This document shows positions 6,723 to 14,429 of a stretch of DNA of 22,009 bases, piece after piece. Position numbers and translations under genes: made by a program. Source of the DNA: Phototrophicales bacterium (lineage in GTDB: Bacteria; Chloroflexota; Anaerolineae; Aggregatilineales; Phototrophicaceae); the NCBI GenBank assembly GCA_002794515.1, contig PGTJ01000007.1, positions 1 through 22,009 of the forward strand, written 5' to 3'. Positions within the stretch are counted from its first letter, which is position 1. Every line of letters begins with the position of its first letter. The notes beneath the pieces were generated by a model that was not told the DNA's origin, did no database searches, and worked only from the letters and a program-made list of their open reading frames with translations.

Positions 6723-8138
6723 TCAGCCACCCGCCGCAATGCCCTGTAAACCACCTTTGGTCATCTCGTAAGCATCTAATGCCTTATCGAGGTCTTCCTC
6801 TTTCATCAGACCCAATTCCAGCACCACTTCGCGCACACTCTTATTTTCGGCGAGGGCTTTCTTGGCGACCATCGCGCCATTGTTATAACCGATAATCGGG
6901 TTGAGCGCCGTCACCAAAATCGGATTTTTCGCCAACCACCGTTCTGCTTGTTCTTTGTTGAGGATAAGACCCTTAACCAATTTATCGGTGAAGGCACGCA
7001 CTGCGCCAATCATCACCAACATCATCTCATTGAGATTGTGCGCCATAATCGGCATCATGACATTTAATTCCAATTGCCCCGCTTGTCCACACATCATCAC
7101 CGTGAGGTCACACCCCATAATATGATACATCGATTGATTGAGCATCTCGGCTAACACAGGGTTGACCTTCCCTGGCATGATGGATGACCCTGGTTGCACA
7201 GGCGGACAGGTCAATTCGGCTAAACCGGTGGTCGGACCACTGGCGAGCAGACGAATATCATTGGCGATACGGGTGAGATCTTGCGCCATATTTCGCATCG
7301 CCGCCGAGAAGAATACCGCATCTTGCATCGATTGCATCGATTCAAACAAATCATCCGATTCGTATAAGGTGATGCCCGTGAGCGCGGTCAAGCCCTTCAC
7401 CATGCGAGCATGATATTCGGGATGGGCATTCAACCCACTGCCCGCCGCAGTGCCACCAATGCCCAAACGGCGCAATCCTTCGGCGGCGAATTTCAGCTTT
7501 TCGATGTTGCGTTCGATGGCTTTCGCCCATGCGCCGACTTCCTGCCCCATACGGACAGGCACAGCATCTTGCAAATGGGTGCGCCCACTCTTGACCACGC
7601 CATCCCACTCTTGTGCCTTTTTCTTGAATTCATCGGCACAATTTTGTAATGTGGCAATGAGTTCATCGAATTTCCACAGCACACCCAAACGAATAGCGGT
7701 GGGAATGGTATCGTTGGTGCTTTGCGCCATATTCACATGATCATTGGGATTGACGGGTTTCTTGGGCGCATCCAATGCCACACCCAAAATTTGATTGGCA
7801 CGGTTGGCGATGACTTCGTTGACGTTCATATTATGGCTTGTGCCTGCACCTGCTTGGAAGGGGTCTACAACGAAATGTTCACGGTGCTGACCCGCCAAAA
7901 TTTCATCGGCGGCTTGGATGATGGCATCGGCGATATTAGCATCTAATAAGCCGAGTTCTTTATGCACCACCGCGGCGGTGCGTTTAATCACCGTCATGCT
8001 CCAGATGAAGGCGGGATAGGGTTTCATGCCAGTAATCGGAAAATTTTCGACTGCGCGTTGGGTCTGGGCGGCATACAATGCATTGGCGGGTACGCGCACT
8101 TCCCCTAAAGAATCTTTTTCGATACGATATTCAGTCAT
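6723..8138 (-). CDS. Aspartate ammonia-lyase / class II fumarase family lyase (aspartase-type residues)
   Basis: 471 residues, the usual length for the family. It releases fumarate from aspartate (with ammonia) or from malate. All family motifs are present: 'GAGTSHNMN' (97-105), 'QSTND' (139-143), 'GRTHLQDAVP' with Thr187 and His188, and the flexible signature loop 'GSSIMPGKVNP' (317-327) with Ser318, Lys324 and Asn326. Two diagnostic segments lean towards aspartase: 'STND' where fumarases usually have 'SSND', and 'GAGTS' where FumC has 'GSGTQ'. Some lineages annotate similar proteins as fumarase, so the substrate should be tested. GGAG lies 10 bases before the ATG at 8138. A lipoprotein gene follows 3 bases downstream. 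Confidence 0.9.
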   Translation of the reverse strand: MTEYRIEKDSLGEVRVPANALYAAQTQRAVENFPITGMKPYPAFIWSMTVIKRTAAVVHKELGLLDANIADAIIQAADEILAGQHREHFVVDPFQAGAGTSHNMNVNEVIANRANQILGVALDAPKKPVNPNDHVNMAQSTNDTIPTAIRLGVLWKFDELIATLQNCADEFKKKAQEWDGVVKSGRTHLQDAVPVRMGQEVGAWAKAIERNIEKLKFAAEGLRRLGIGGTAAGSGLNAHPEYHARMVKGLTALTGITLYESDDLFESMQSMQDAVFFSAAMRNMAQDLTRIANDIRLLASGPTTGLAELTCPPVQPGSSIMPGKVNPVLAEMLNQSMYHIMGCDLTVMMCGQAGQLELNVMMPIMAHNLNEMMLVMIGAVRAFTDKLVKGLILNKEQAERWLAKNPILVTALNPIIGYNNGAMVAKKALAENKSVREVVLELGLMKEEDLDKALDAYEMTKGGLQGIAAGG

Positions 8139-8196
8139 GGGTATTTTTCTCCATAAAAACGGCGTTATTGCCGTGTGAACGTTCTCTAAAAAATCA

Positions 8197-8225
8197 AAAA
8201 GACGCTACCCATTGTAGCGCCTTTT
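8197..8225 (-). terminator. Intrinsic terminator downstream of the superoxide dismutase gene
   Basis: AAAAGACGCTAC (8197-8208) pairs with GTAGCGCCTTTT (8214-8225) around a 5-base loop, with one internal mismatch. On the minus strand the stem ends in a run of T. It separates the sodA transcript from the lyase gene downstream. Confidence 0.8.
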
Positions 8226-8282
8226 CGTTTGCTTGTGAACAATATTCCACATGATAAATGTCATATGGTTATTGGATAGGGG

Positions 8283-8894
8283 TTATTTGGCATCGGCAAA
8301 CCGTTTTGATACTTCTGCCCAATTGACCACATTCCAGAAGGCGGCGATATAATCGGCACGACGATTTTGATAATGCAGGTAATAGGCATGTTCCCACACA
8401 TCTAAACCGAGCAACACCTGCTTGCCCGCCACACCATCCATCAACGGGTTATCTTGATTCGGGCTAGAGGTAATTTTCAGCGTACCACCATCCACGATGA
8501 GCCAAGCCCAGCCAGAGCCAAAACGTCCCATCGCGGCTTTAGCAAAGGCTTCTTTGAAAGCATCTACGCTACCAAAGGCGCTCTCAATCGCGGCTTTAAG
8601 TTCGGCGCTCATCTCGCCACCATTGGGGCTGAGAATTTGCCAGAACAAGCTATGATTCCAATGCCCACCGCCGTTATTGCGGACAGCCATACGCTTGTCT
8701 TCGGGGATGCTGTTCAGGTTGTGTAAAATTTCATCCAACGATTTGCTCTCCCATTCTGTGCCTGCAATGGCATTATTCAGATTGGTCACATAGGCGGCAT
8801 GATGTTTGCCACGATGAATTTCCATCGTCTTGGCATCGATATGGGGTTCGAGGGCGTTATCGGCATATGGAAGGGCGGGTAATTCAAAAGCCAT
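8283..8894 (-). CDS. sodA: Superoxide dismutase, Mn-type
   Basis: 203 residues, full length for the Fe/Mn family. It converts superoxide to oxygen and hydrogen peroxide in the cytoplasm; there is no signal peptide. The four metal ligands are His27, His81 (in 'GGHWNHSLFW'), Asp165 and His169 ('DVWEHAYYL'). Gly77 and Gln147 ('PNQDNPL') are the residues typical of Mn-selective rather than Fe-selective enzymes, although cambialistic use cannot be excluded. An excellent AAGGAGA ribosome site precedes the ATG at 8894. It is a single-gene unit, with its own terminator downstream and a divergent gap upstream. It implies exposure to oxygen. Confidence 0.97.
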   Translation of the reverse strand: MAFELPALPYADNALEPHIDAKTMEIHRGKHHAAYVTNLNNAIAGTEWESKSLDEILHNLNSIPEDKRMAVRNNGGGHWNHSLFWQILSPNGGEMSAELKAAIESAFGSVDAFKEAFAKAAMGRFGSGWAWLIVDGGTLKITSSPNQDNPLMDGVAGKQVLLGLDVWEHAYYLHYQNRRADYIAAFWNVVNWAEVSKRFADAK

Positions 8895-8977
8895 GATGGT
8901 TTTCTCCTTGTGTGAATTTGGTAAAATATCATCGCGTTTTATCGTAACACATCGTTTATAAGAAATTGCTAAATAAG

Positions 8978-8987
8978 ACCAATTGGT
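8978..8987. promoter_or_regulatory. 10-bp palindrome in the sodA/EamA divergent gap
   Basis: ACCAATTGGT is a perfect 10-bp palindrome. On the minus strand it overlaps a poor -35-like TTGGTC placed 16 bases before a TATAAA. It could be an operator of sodA, but a palindrome this short can occur by chance. Confidence 0.22.
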
Positions 8988-9001
8988 GCATGAGAGGACG
9001 C

Positions 9002-9031
9002 TTAAAATTTCTCATCAACATATGATAAAAT
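9002..9031 (+). promoter_or_regulatory. Possible promoter of the EamA/glycosyltransferase pair
   Basis: TTAAAA (9002-9007), an 18-base spacer and TAAAAT (9026-9031). A TATGAT overlaps at 9021-9026. The predicted start is near 9038, leaving a short leader to the ATG at 9060. The match is moderate. Confidence 0.35.
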
Positions 9032-9059
9032 AACAAACTGGCTTTCGGGCGCACACCAA

Positions 9060-10007
9060 ATGGATAAATTTATGATCCCAACCACCTCCAATTCGACCAT
9101 CCGCGCTTTGATGATGCTGGTCATCGGCATTTTAGCCGTCTCGCTGGCGGCGGTGTTCATCCGCCTCGCCCAAGAAGAATCTGTGCCATCACTGGTCATC
9201 GCAGGTGGGCGGTTGCTCTTCGCTACCGTGTTGCTCATCCCCATCATCATGCAACGTGCCGATTATCGGGCGCAAATTCGCAAAATATCGCGCAATGATG
9301 CCATACTCATCTTCATCAGTGGCATCTTTTTAGCCCTACATTTCATCACATGGATTTCATCTTTAGAATACACCAGCGTCCTCATTTCGGGTGTGCTAGT
9401 GACCACATCACCGATATGGGTGGCGATTTTAGAAGTGGTCGTCCTCAAATCGCGCTTATCGTGGGGGGTTATTTTGGGATTAGGCATGGCGTTGATAGGG
9501 GGCATCATCATCGCCACACCGAGCGGGGGGATAATCACCCCGCCAACGGCAGATAACCCGATTTTAGGCGGATTGCTCGCCTTATTAGGCGCGATGGCGG
9601 TGGCGGTTTATCTGATTATCGGGCGCAAAATGCGCGGGACAATCGCGCTCACCCCATATATTTTCATGGTATATGGTGTTGGGGCGATGACCACCCTCTT
9701 GGTCATCCTCATCAGCAACACCCCATTTTTAGGATTATCATCCGCAGGTTATGGTTGGGTGATATTGGTCGCTGTCATGCCTCAGCTCATCGGGCATACA
9801 TCGCTCAATTATGCCCTCGCTTATTTGCCCGCCACCATCGTCAGCTTATCGACACAAACCGAGCCGATCTTCTCTGCGCTTGGCGCATTCTTGGTATTCG
9901 GCGAATTGCCCAGTTGGACGCAAGGACTTGGCGGGGCGATTATCCTCATCGGGGTGGTATCTGCCACCATCAGCAATGCCAACAATAGCAAAAGGATGGC
10001 AACATGA
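9060..10007 (+). CDS. EamA/DMT-family transporter
   Basis: A 315-residue, very hydrophobic protein with about ten predicted membrane helices, arranged as two similar halves of the drug/metabolite transporter (EamA) type. Family-like features are the early 'VFIRLAQ' after helix 1, 'ITWISSLEYTSVLISGVLVTT' (helices 3-4; the second half has a matching 'TSLNYALAYLPATIVSLSTQ'), and the closing 'IFSALGAFLVFGE'. Members export or exchange small metabolites such as amino acids; the substrate here is unknown. No clear ribosome site is visible before the ATG at 9060, and an ATG at 9072 is an alternative. Its last 4 bases overlap the start of the next gene (ATGA), so the pair is translationally coupled. 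Confidence 0.9.
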   Translation: MDKFMIPTTSNSTIRALMMLVIGILAVSLAAVFIRLAQEESVPSLVIAGGRLLFATVLLIPIIMQRADYRAQIRKISRNDAILIFISGIFLALHFITWISSLEYTSVLISGVLVTTSPIWVAILEVVVLKSRLSWGVILGLGMALIGGIIIATPSGGIITPPTADNPILGGLLALLGAMAVAVYLIIGRKMRGTIALTPYIFMVYGVGAMTTLLVILISNTPFLGLSSAGYGWVILVAVMPQLIGHTSLNYALAYLPATIVSLSTQTEPIFSALGAFLVFGELPSWTQGLGGAIILIGVVSATISNANNSKRMAT

Positions 10008-11296
10008 AACGCATTTTTCTGCTGGATGTGCTTTGGCTGGTCAGTTTGTGCGCCTATATCATCATCGGCACGAATATCACCCCCTTTCATGGTGATGAAT
10101 CGACCCTGCTATTCATGAATCGGGATTACGATTATCAATTCGCTGAGCGCGATTTGAGCAAAATGTATTATACACAACCACCATTGAATCAGACGGAACA
10201 AGAATTACGCCTGTTGAATGGGACAGTCTATAAATATGTGGTCGGATTTTTTCGTAGCCTGCGCGGAATTGGCATAACCGAGTTGAACGATTTTTGGGAT
10301 TGGACACAAGACATCACCTATAACCGCCAGACGAATCGTTATCCATCAGACAAATTGTTGATGACTGCCCGTTATGCCCTCGTGCCGTTTTTGGCGATGG
10401 GCATGATAGCCACCTTTTTCATCAGCAAAAATCTGGGTGGGCGCTTGCCCGCATATATCACAACGGCATATATCGCCCTTAATCCGCCCCTGCTCCTCAA
10501 TGGACGACGCGCCATGATGGAAAGCCTGCATGTCGGCTTCGCCTTATTGACGGTGTTATGCGCCGTGTGGTGGCTCAAGCGTCCGTCATGGCGCAATACA
10601 TTATTTCTAGGCATGAGCGCGGGCTTGGCAATCGCTTCTAAGCATCCCGCCCTATTCACCCTGATTCCGGTGTTTGGTATGTGTGGGTTATATGCCCTAT
10701 CACAAAAAAAGCGCTTTATCTTGTTGATAAAAACCGTCACGGCGGGGATTCTCGTCATGATGATATTTTTGGCGCTCAACATCGCATGGTGGAACAACCC
10801 GATTGGCGCGGCGCGTGAGGTGTTGCGCTTGCGCGGTGATTTATTAGCCGTGCAGATAGACCTTTTCGGTGGATATAACGGACTCGGCGACCAGCTACGT
10901 GGCTTTTGGGAGCAAGTCTTCATCGCTCAACCGCAATTTTATGAGGTGGATGGTTGGGATGGTTATATCGGCGAACAAATCAGCACTTATCAAGCCAGTT
11001 TATGGGCGGGTGTGGCGATTGGTGGCAACCCTATTTTGGGGGTGATTATCACTCTATTCACCGTATTGGGGATATGGGCGTGCATCAGACAAACCACCAC
11101 ATCCATCTGGATACGATGGTTCATCGTGATATGGGGGGTGTTCCAATTCATCACCACCGCCCTACTCACACCCTTAGAATGGGGACGATATTACCTGATG
11201 GCATATCCCGCGGTGGGGATATTCATCGGCATGGGTATATTATGGATAAGAAATCGTGTGGACGCACCGAAACACGCCCACATCGATAATCCATAA
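10004..11296 (+). CDS. GT-C type membrane glycosyltransferase (PMT/ArnT-like, family 39 style)
   Basis: 430 residues with an N-terminal helix followed by the acidic 'HGDES' (29-33, Asp31-Glu32) in the first outer loop. This is the position of the catalytic or metal-binding acid in GT-C enzymes. Many helices follow ('ALVPFLAMGMIATFF', 'LFLGMSAGLAIASKHPALF', 'GILVMMIFLALNIAWW') and a C-terminal 'LTPLEWGRYYLMAYP' resembles the late helices of family 39 enzymes. Such enzymes move a sugar from a lipid-phosphate carrier to a protein, lipid or glycan on the outer face. The acceptor is unknown. The gene overlaps the EamA transporter by 4 bases and converges on the CHAD gene. Confidence 0.8.
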   Translation: MKRIFLLDVLWLVSLCAYIIIGTNITPFHGDESTLLFMNRDYDYQFAERDLSKMYYTQPPLNQTEQELRLLNGTVYKYVVGFFRSLRGIGITELNDFWDWTQDITYNRQTNRYPSDKLLMTARYALVPFLAMGMIATFFISKNLGGRLPAYITTAYIALNPPLLLNGRRAMMESLHVGFALLTVLCAVWWLKRPSWRNTLFLGMSAGLAIASKHPALFTLIPVFGMCGLYALSQKKRFILLIKTVTAGILVMMIFLALNIAWWNNPIGAAREVLRLRGDLLAVQIDLFGGYNGLGDQLRGFWEQVFIAQPQFYEVDGWDGYIGEQISTYQASLWAGVAIGGNPILGVIITLFTVLGIWACIRQTTTSIWIRWFIVIWGVFQFITTALLTPLEWGRYYLMAYPAVGIFIGMGILWIRNRVDAPKHAHIDNP

Positions 11297-11298
11297 AG

Positions 11299-11341
11299 AA
11301 TATTTATGCCAATGTCAACAAGGCATCGGATAAATATTTTT
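11299..11341 (+). terminator. Possible terminator of the EamA/glycosyltransferase operon
   Basis: AATATTTAT (11299-11307) is complementary to ATAAATATT (11330-11338), with an inner GCC/GGC pair and then a short T run. The stem is AT-rich and reaches into the end of the convergent CHAD gene, so the call is weak. Confidence 0.38.
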
Positions 11342-12329
11342 GCACCGTGCGCGAGTTAAACTTCGTCCAAACCTCAGCAAAGCCCGCCATGAGCGTCTCT
11401 TGTTCTTGGGCGAGGCTCTGGATGTAATGCTCAAATGATTCATGCACCACTTCGCCCAAATCGCCATTGTCTTCTAAACTGCGTAGACGGGCTTGTGCCA
11501 CCACCACATCATTCAGCCTGCCCAGATAATCTTGAATTTTCTTCATCTCCAAGACAAATTTTTCGATGGTGTTGCCCATCACAGGCTGAAAAAATTCGAT
11601 TGCATAACGCAACCGCTTGAACTCAATGCGTAGCGCATGAAGCGTATGAACATCGGCATCGGCTAACACGGTGTCGTATGCCCGCACCGTTGCCAGATGG
11701 TCGTGGATCATCACAGGCACAATATGTCGAACTTGATACGGCGTGCCGAGTTGACCATCCGTATTTTTTGCCGATTTACCGGGCGCGGTCAAAAATGCGC
11801 CATAAGCCTTGACAAAAGCACGATACGATTTGCTATCGAGATAAGCCAATAATTTGCGACGCGCTTTCTGGCGTTTATAATCGAGCTTCGCCACCACATG
11901 GGCTAATGCCTCGCGTGCTTCGGGCTGGTCGAGTTGGTCTTGATAGCGCGTGAAATCGGCAATCAACACATCTAAATCGCGCACAGCGCCCAACGCCCGC
12001 GCCAATGTGCGTAATTGAGCGATGAACGGGCGCACAGGCTTGGATTTATAATAATCTTCAAAAATGCGAAACGCGCTTCGCATCCGCCGTGTTGCCACGC
12101 GCATCTCATGGACAAATTCATCATCTTCGCCCAAACGAACACCCGCTTCTTTCGAGAGCATCTTGACTAAATCTTGTAACAAAATTTTGCGCCCTGCTTC
12201 TGCCATTGTGTCGTCATTGGCGACATCTTGCAAATGCGCTTGTAACTGTTCCATCAGCGATACTTCTGGCTCGACCACCACTTCTAACAGCGCTTCATCC
12301 GATATATCGGTCACATTATCATCTGTCAT
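11304..12329 (-). CDS. CHAD-domain protein (predicted polyphosphate-binding)
   Basis: 341 residues. The first 50 or so are acidic; an all-helical CHAD domain fills the rest from about 65. The signature 'HEMRVATRRMRSAFRIFE' and the later 'LHALRIEFKRLRYAIEFF' give the paired His/Arg/Lys rows that line the basic groove in CHAD structures. CHAD proteins bind inorganic polyphosphate and are often fused to, or next to, a CYTH phosphatase domain. Neither is seen here. No signal peptide is present, so it is cytoplasmic. AGGTG lies 8 bases before the ATG. It is transcribed alone from a good promoter. Confidence 0.92.
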   Translation of the reverse strand: MTDDNVTDISDEALLEVVVEPEVSLMEQLQAHLQDVANDDTMAEAGRKILLQDLVKMLSKEAGVRLGEDDEFVHEMRVATRRMRSAFRIFEDYYKSKPVRPFIAQLRTLARALGAVRDLDVLIADFTRYQDQLDQPEAREALAHVVAKLDYKRQKARRKLLAYLDSKSYRAFVKAYGAFLTAPGKSAKNTDGQLGTPYQVRHIVPVMIHDHLATVRAYDTVLADADVHTLHALRIEFKRLRYAIEFFQPVMGNTIEKFVLEMKKIQDYLGRLNDVVVAQARLRSLEDNGDLGEVVHESFEHYIQSLAQEQETLMAGFAEVWTKFNSRTVQKYLSDALLTLA

Positions 12330-12375
12330 TTTCTTATCACCTACTTCACACTATCTGATTGCAATATGGTCATAT

Positions 12376-12404
12376 ATTTTAACACTTCCTTTTACATCTG
12401 TTAA
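12376..12404 (-). promoter_or_regulatory. Sigma-70-type promoter of the CHAD gene
   Basis: Minus strand: TTAACA (12404-12399, 5 of 6), a 17-base spacer, TAAAAT (12381-12376, 5 of 6). The predicted start is near 12369, about 40 bases before the ATG at 12329. Confidence 0.68.
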
Positions 12405-12475
12405 TACCATCTTAAAATTTCTTAACATTAGAACAAATAATTTTATTTTGTGCTGATGATAATTTACCGCAAACC

Positions 12476-12484
12476 TGCTATAAT
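12476..12484 (+). promoter_or_regulatory. Extended -10 promoter of the acyl-CoA mutase gene
   Basis: TGCTATAAT is a consensus TATAAT (12479-12484) with an upstream TGn. No good -35 is seen at 16-18 bases, which extended -10 promoters can do without. The transcript start is expected near 12491. That rules out the earlier in-frame ATG at 12450 and supports translation from 12519. Confidence 0.72.
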
Positions 12485-12518
12485 GTGCAAAAATAAACAC
12501 TTATGGAGATTTTTTTCA

Positions 12519-14201
12519 ATGACTTTTGACCAAGCGAAACTCAAAAAATTTGCCCATTATCATCAAAAATGGCGCGAGACAACGCTCAAACAAACACTCG
12601 ACCGCAAGCCAGAACGCCCCATCCCCTTCATGACCCAATCCAGCGTGCCGATAGAACGGCTTTATACCCCCCTAGACATACCCGAATTCGATTATGAACG
12701 CGATTTAGGCAACCCTGGTGAATATCCATTCACCCGCGGCATTCATGCCACAGGGTATCGGGGTAAGTTGTGGACGATGCGCCTGTTCGCAGGATTTGGC
12801 ACAGCAGAAGAGACCAATGAGCGGTATCGCTATCTGATAGAACAAGGCAACATGGGGTTATCGGTGGCATTCGATTTGCCGACATTGATGGGTTACGATA
12901 CCGATGCGCCAGAGGCACTGGGGGAATTTGGGCGGTGTGGTGTGGCGATTAGCTCGCTCAAAGATATGGAAATCCTCATGCAAGGGATTCCATTAGACAA
13001 AATCTCTACCAGCATGACCATCAATAGCCCGGCACCGATCATCTGGGCGTTTTATATCGCCGCCGCCGAAAAACAAGGTGTCTCGATGGAGAAGCTATCG
13101 GGGACATTGCAAAATGACATTCTCAAAGAATTTATCGCCCAAAAAGAATATATCTTCCCGCCAGAGCCGTCGATGCGCCTCGTAACCGATACCATTGAAT
13201 TCGGCACACGCCATATGCCCCTATGGAACACCATCAGCATTAGCGGGTATCATATCCGCGAGGCGGGTAGCACCGCCGTACAAGAATTGGCGTTCACCCT
13301 CGCCGATGGTCTGGAATATGTGCGCTGGGCGTTGGCGCGTGGGCTAAAAATTGACGAATTTGCCCCCCGTCTGAGCTTTTTCTTCAATTCGCATAACGAC
13401 TTTTTTGAAGAAATCGCCAAACTGCGCGCCGCTCGTCGCATCTGGGCGCGAGAAATGCGCGAGACATTCGGGGCAAAAGACCCGCGTTCATGGCTGATGC
13501 GCTTTCATACACAAACCGCCGGTGTGAGCCTTTCGGCACAACAACCCGAAATCAACATCGTGCGCGTGGCGATTCAAGCCCTCGCCGCCGTGTTGGGTGG
13601 CACACAATCACTCCATACCAACAGCATGGATGAAGCCCTTGCTCTGCCCAGCGAACATGCTGTGACCATTGCCTTGCGGACGCAACAAATCATCGCCGAA
13701 GAGACGGGGGTCATCAACACCATAGACCCGCTCGGCGGGGCATATTTTGTCGAGGCGCTGACGAATCAGACCGAAAAAGCAGTGTATGACTATTTCCGCC
13801 GCATCGAAGAATTGGGTGGTGTTTTGCCCGCGATTGAGCATGGCTTCTTTCAACAAGAAATCGCCGATGCCAGCTATCGCCATCAACTGGAATTGGATAG
13901 AAATGAACGCACATTTGTCGGTGTGAATAAATATATCAGCGAAGACCCGCCAGCCATCCCCATTTTAGAGATGGATCCCAATGGCTATCAACGTCAAGTA
14001 GACCGATTAAACACACTCCGCCGTGAGCGGGATAATGAACAAGTCAGCCAAACGTTAAATGCCCTGCATCGTGCTATCGAATCGGGCGAAAATGTCATGC
14101 CATATCTCATCGATTGTGCCAAAGCCTATGCGACATTGGGCGAAATCACCGATGTGATGCGCCAACAACTCGGTTTATATCAAGAACCTGTGCATATATG
14201 A
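12519..14201 (+). CDS. Coenzyme B12-dependent acyl-CoA mutase large subunit, isobutyryl-CoA mutase-like
   Basis: 560 residues: the TIM-barrel, substrate-binding part of the methylmalonyl-CoA mutase family, without the C-terminal B12-binding domain. A separate small subunit must therefore be encoded elsewhere. Family motifs include 'GLSVAFDLPT' (113-122), 'QNDILKEF' (198-205), 'SISGYHIREAG' with His245, and 'GGTQSLHTNS'. Aligned by eye to the propionibacterial enzyme, Tyr89 is Phe90 and Arg207 is Gln208. Those two residues hold the free carboxylate of methylmalonyl-CoA, and Phe plus Gln is the pair reported for isobutyryl-CoA mutase. So the likely reaction is isobutyryl-CoA to and from n-butyryl-CoA. 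The ATG at 12519 is chosen over 12450 because the promoter lies at 12476-12484 and GGAG at 12505-12508. Confidence 0.93.
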   Translation: MTFDQAKLKKFAHYHQKWRETTLKQTLDRKPERPIPFMTQSSVPIERLYTPLDIPEFDYERDLGNPGEYPFTRGIHATGYRGKLWTMRLFAGFGTAEETNERYRYLIEQGNMGLSVAFDLPTLMGYDTDAPEALGEFGRCGVAISSLKDMEILMQGIPLDKISTSMTINSPAPIIWAFYIAAAEKQGVSMEKLSGTLQNDILKEFIAQKEYIFPPEPSMRLVTDTIEFGTRHMPLWNTISISGYHIREAGSTAVQELAFTLADGLEYVRWALARGLKIDEFAPRLSFFFNSHNDFFEEIAKLRAARRIWAREMRETFGAKDPRSWLMRFHTQTAGVSLSAQQPEINIVRVAIQALAAVLGGTQSLHTNSMDEALALPSEHAVTIALRTQQIIAEETGVINTIDPLGGAYFVEALTNQTEKAVYDYFRRIEELGGVLPAIEHGFFQQEIADASYRHQLELDRNERTFVGVNKYISEDPPAIPILEMDPNGYQRQVDRLNTLRRERDNEQVSQTLNALHRAIESGENVMPYLIDCAKAYATLGEITDVMRQQLGLYQEPVHI

Positions 14202-14207
14202 TATAAT
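14199..14207 (+). promoter_or_regulatory. Extended -10 promoter for the DUF4177-SDR-YbaK operon
   Basis: TGATATAAT overlaps the stop codon of the mutase gene. TATAAT is perfect and the TGn extension is present. Transcription from near 14214 would give a leader of about 215 bases before the ATG at 14430. The leader holds the palindrome at 14324-14357. Confidence 0.55.
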
Positions 14208-14323
14208 TTATGGTGGATGTTCGGGATAGTATCGTGCTGGTTTGGATGTAATATACCTGTGGACGACACACGCATTACCTGCGCGTTGGTCATGACACAA
14301 ATCCGAGTTTTTACGGGTGTAAT

Positions 14324-14357
14324 GGCGGGCTAAAGGCTTCAGCCTTGTATGTCCGCC
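14324..14357. repeat. REP-like palindromic element in an operon leader
   Basis: Nested inverted repeats: outer GGCGG (14324-14328) with CCGCC (14353-14357), inner AAGGCT (14333-14338) with AGCCTT (14341-14346). It sits in the 228-base non-coding stretch 14202-14429. The style (GGCGG...CCGCC around a short hairpin) resembles dispersed palindromic repeats of bacterial genomes. A second copy is not visible in this window, so the repeat status is an inference. There is no T run. Confidence 0.45.
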
Positions 14358-14429
14358 ACCAACAAATTATCAGCATTATGCTACCCAAATATAAAGATGA
14401 TAACCAGACACGATGAAGGGGAAGCACAC

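Noticed and set aside
12450..12518. N-terminal extension of the mutase gene
   Set aside because: The promoter -10 box (12479-12484) lies inside it, and GGAG is placed for the ATG at 12519.
14210..14330. Possible known riboswitch in the leader
   Set aside because: I could not match the sequence to the conserved core of any riboswitch class I know, so only an unassigned leader is reported.
14349..14429. N-terminal extension of the DUF4177-like gene
   Set aside because: It starts inside the palindrome and lacks a ribosome site, while AAGGGGAA precedes the ATG at 14430.
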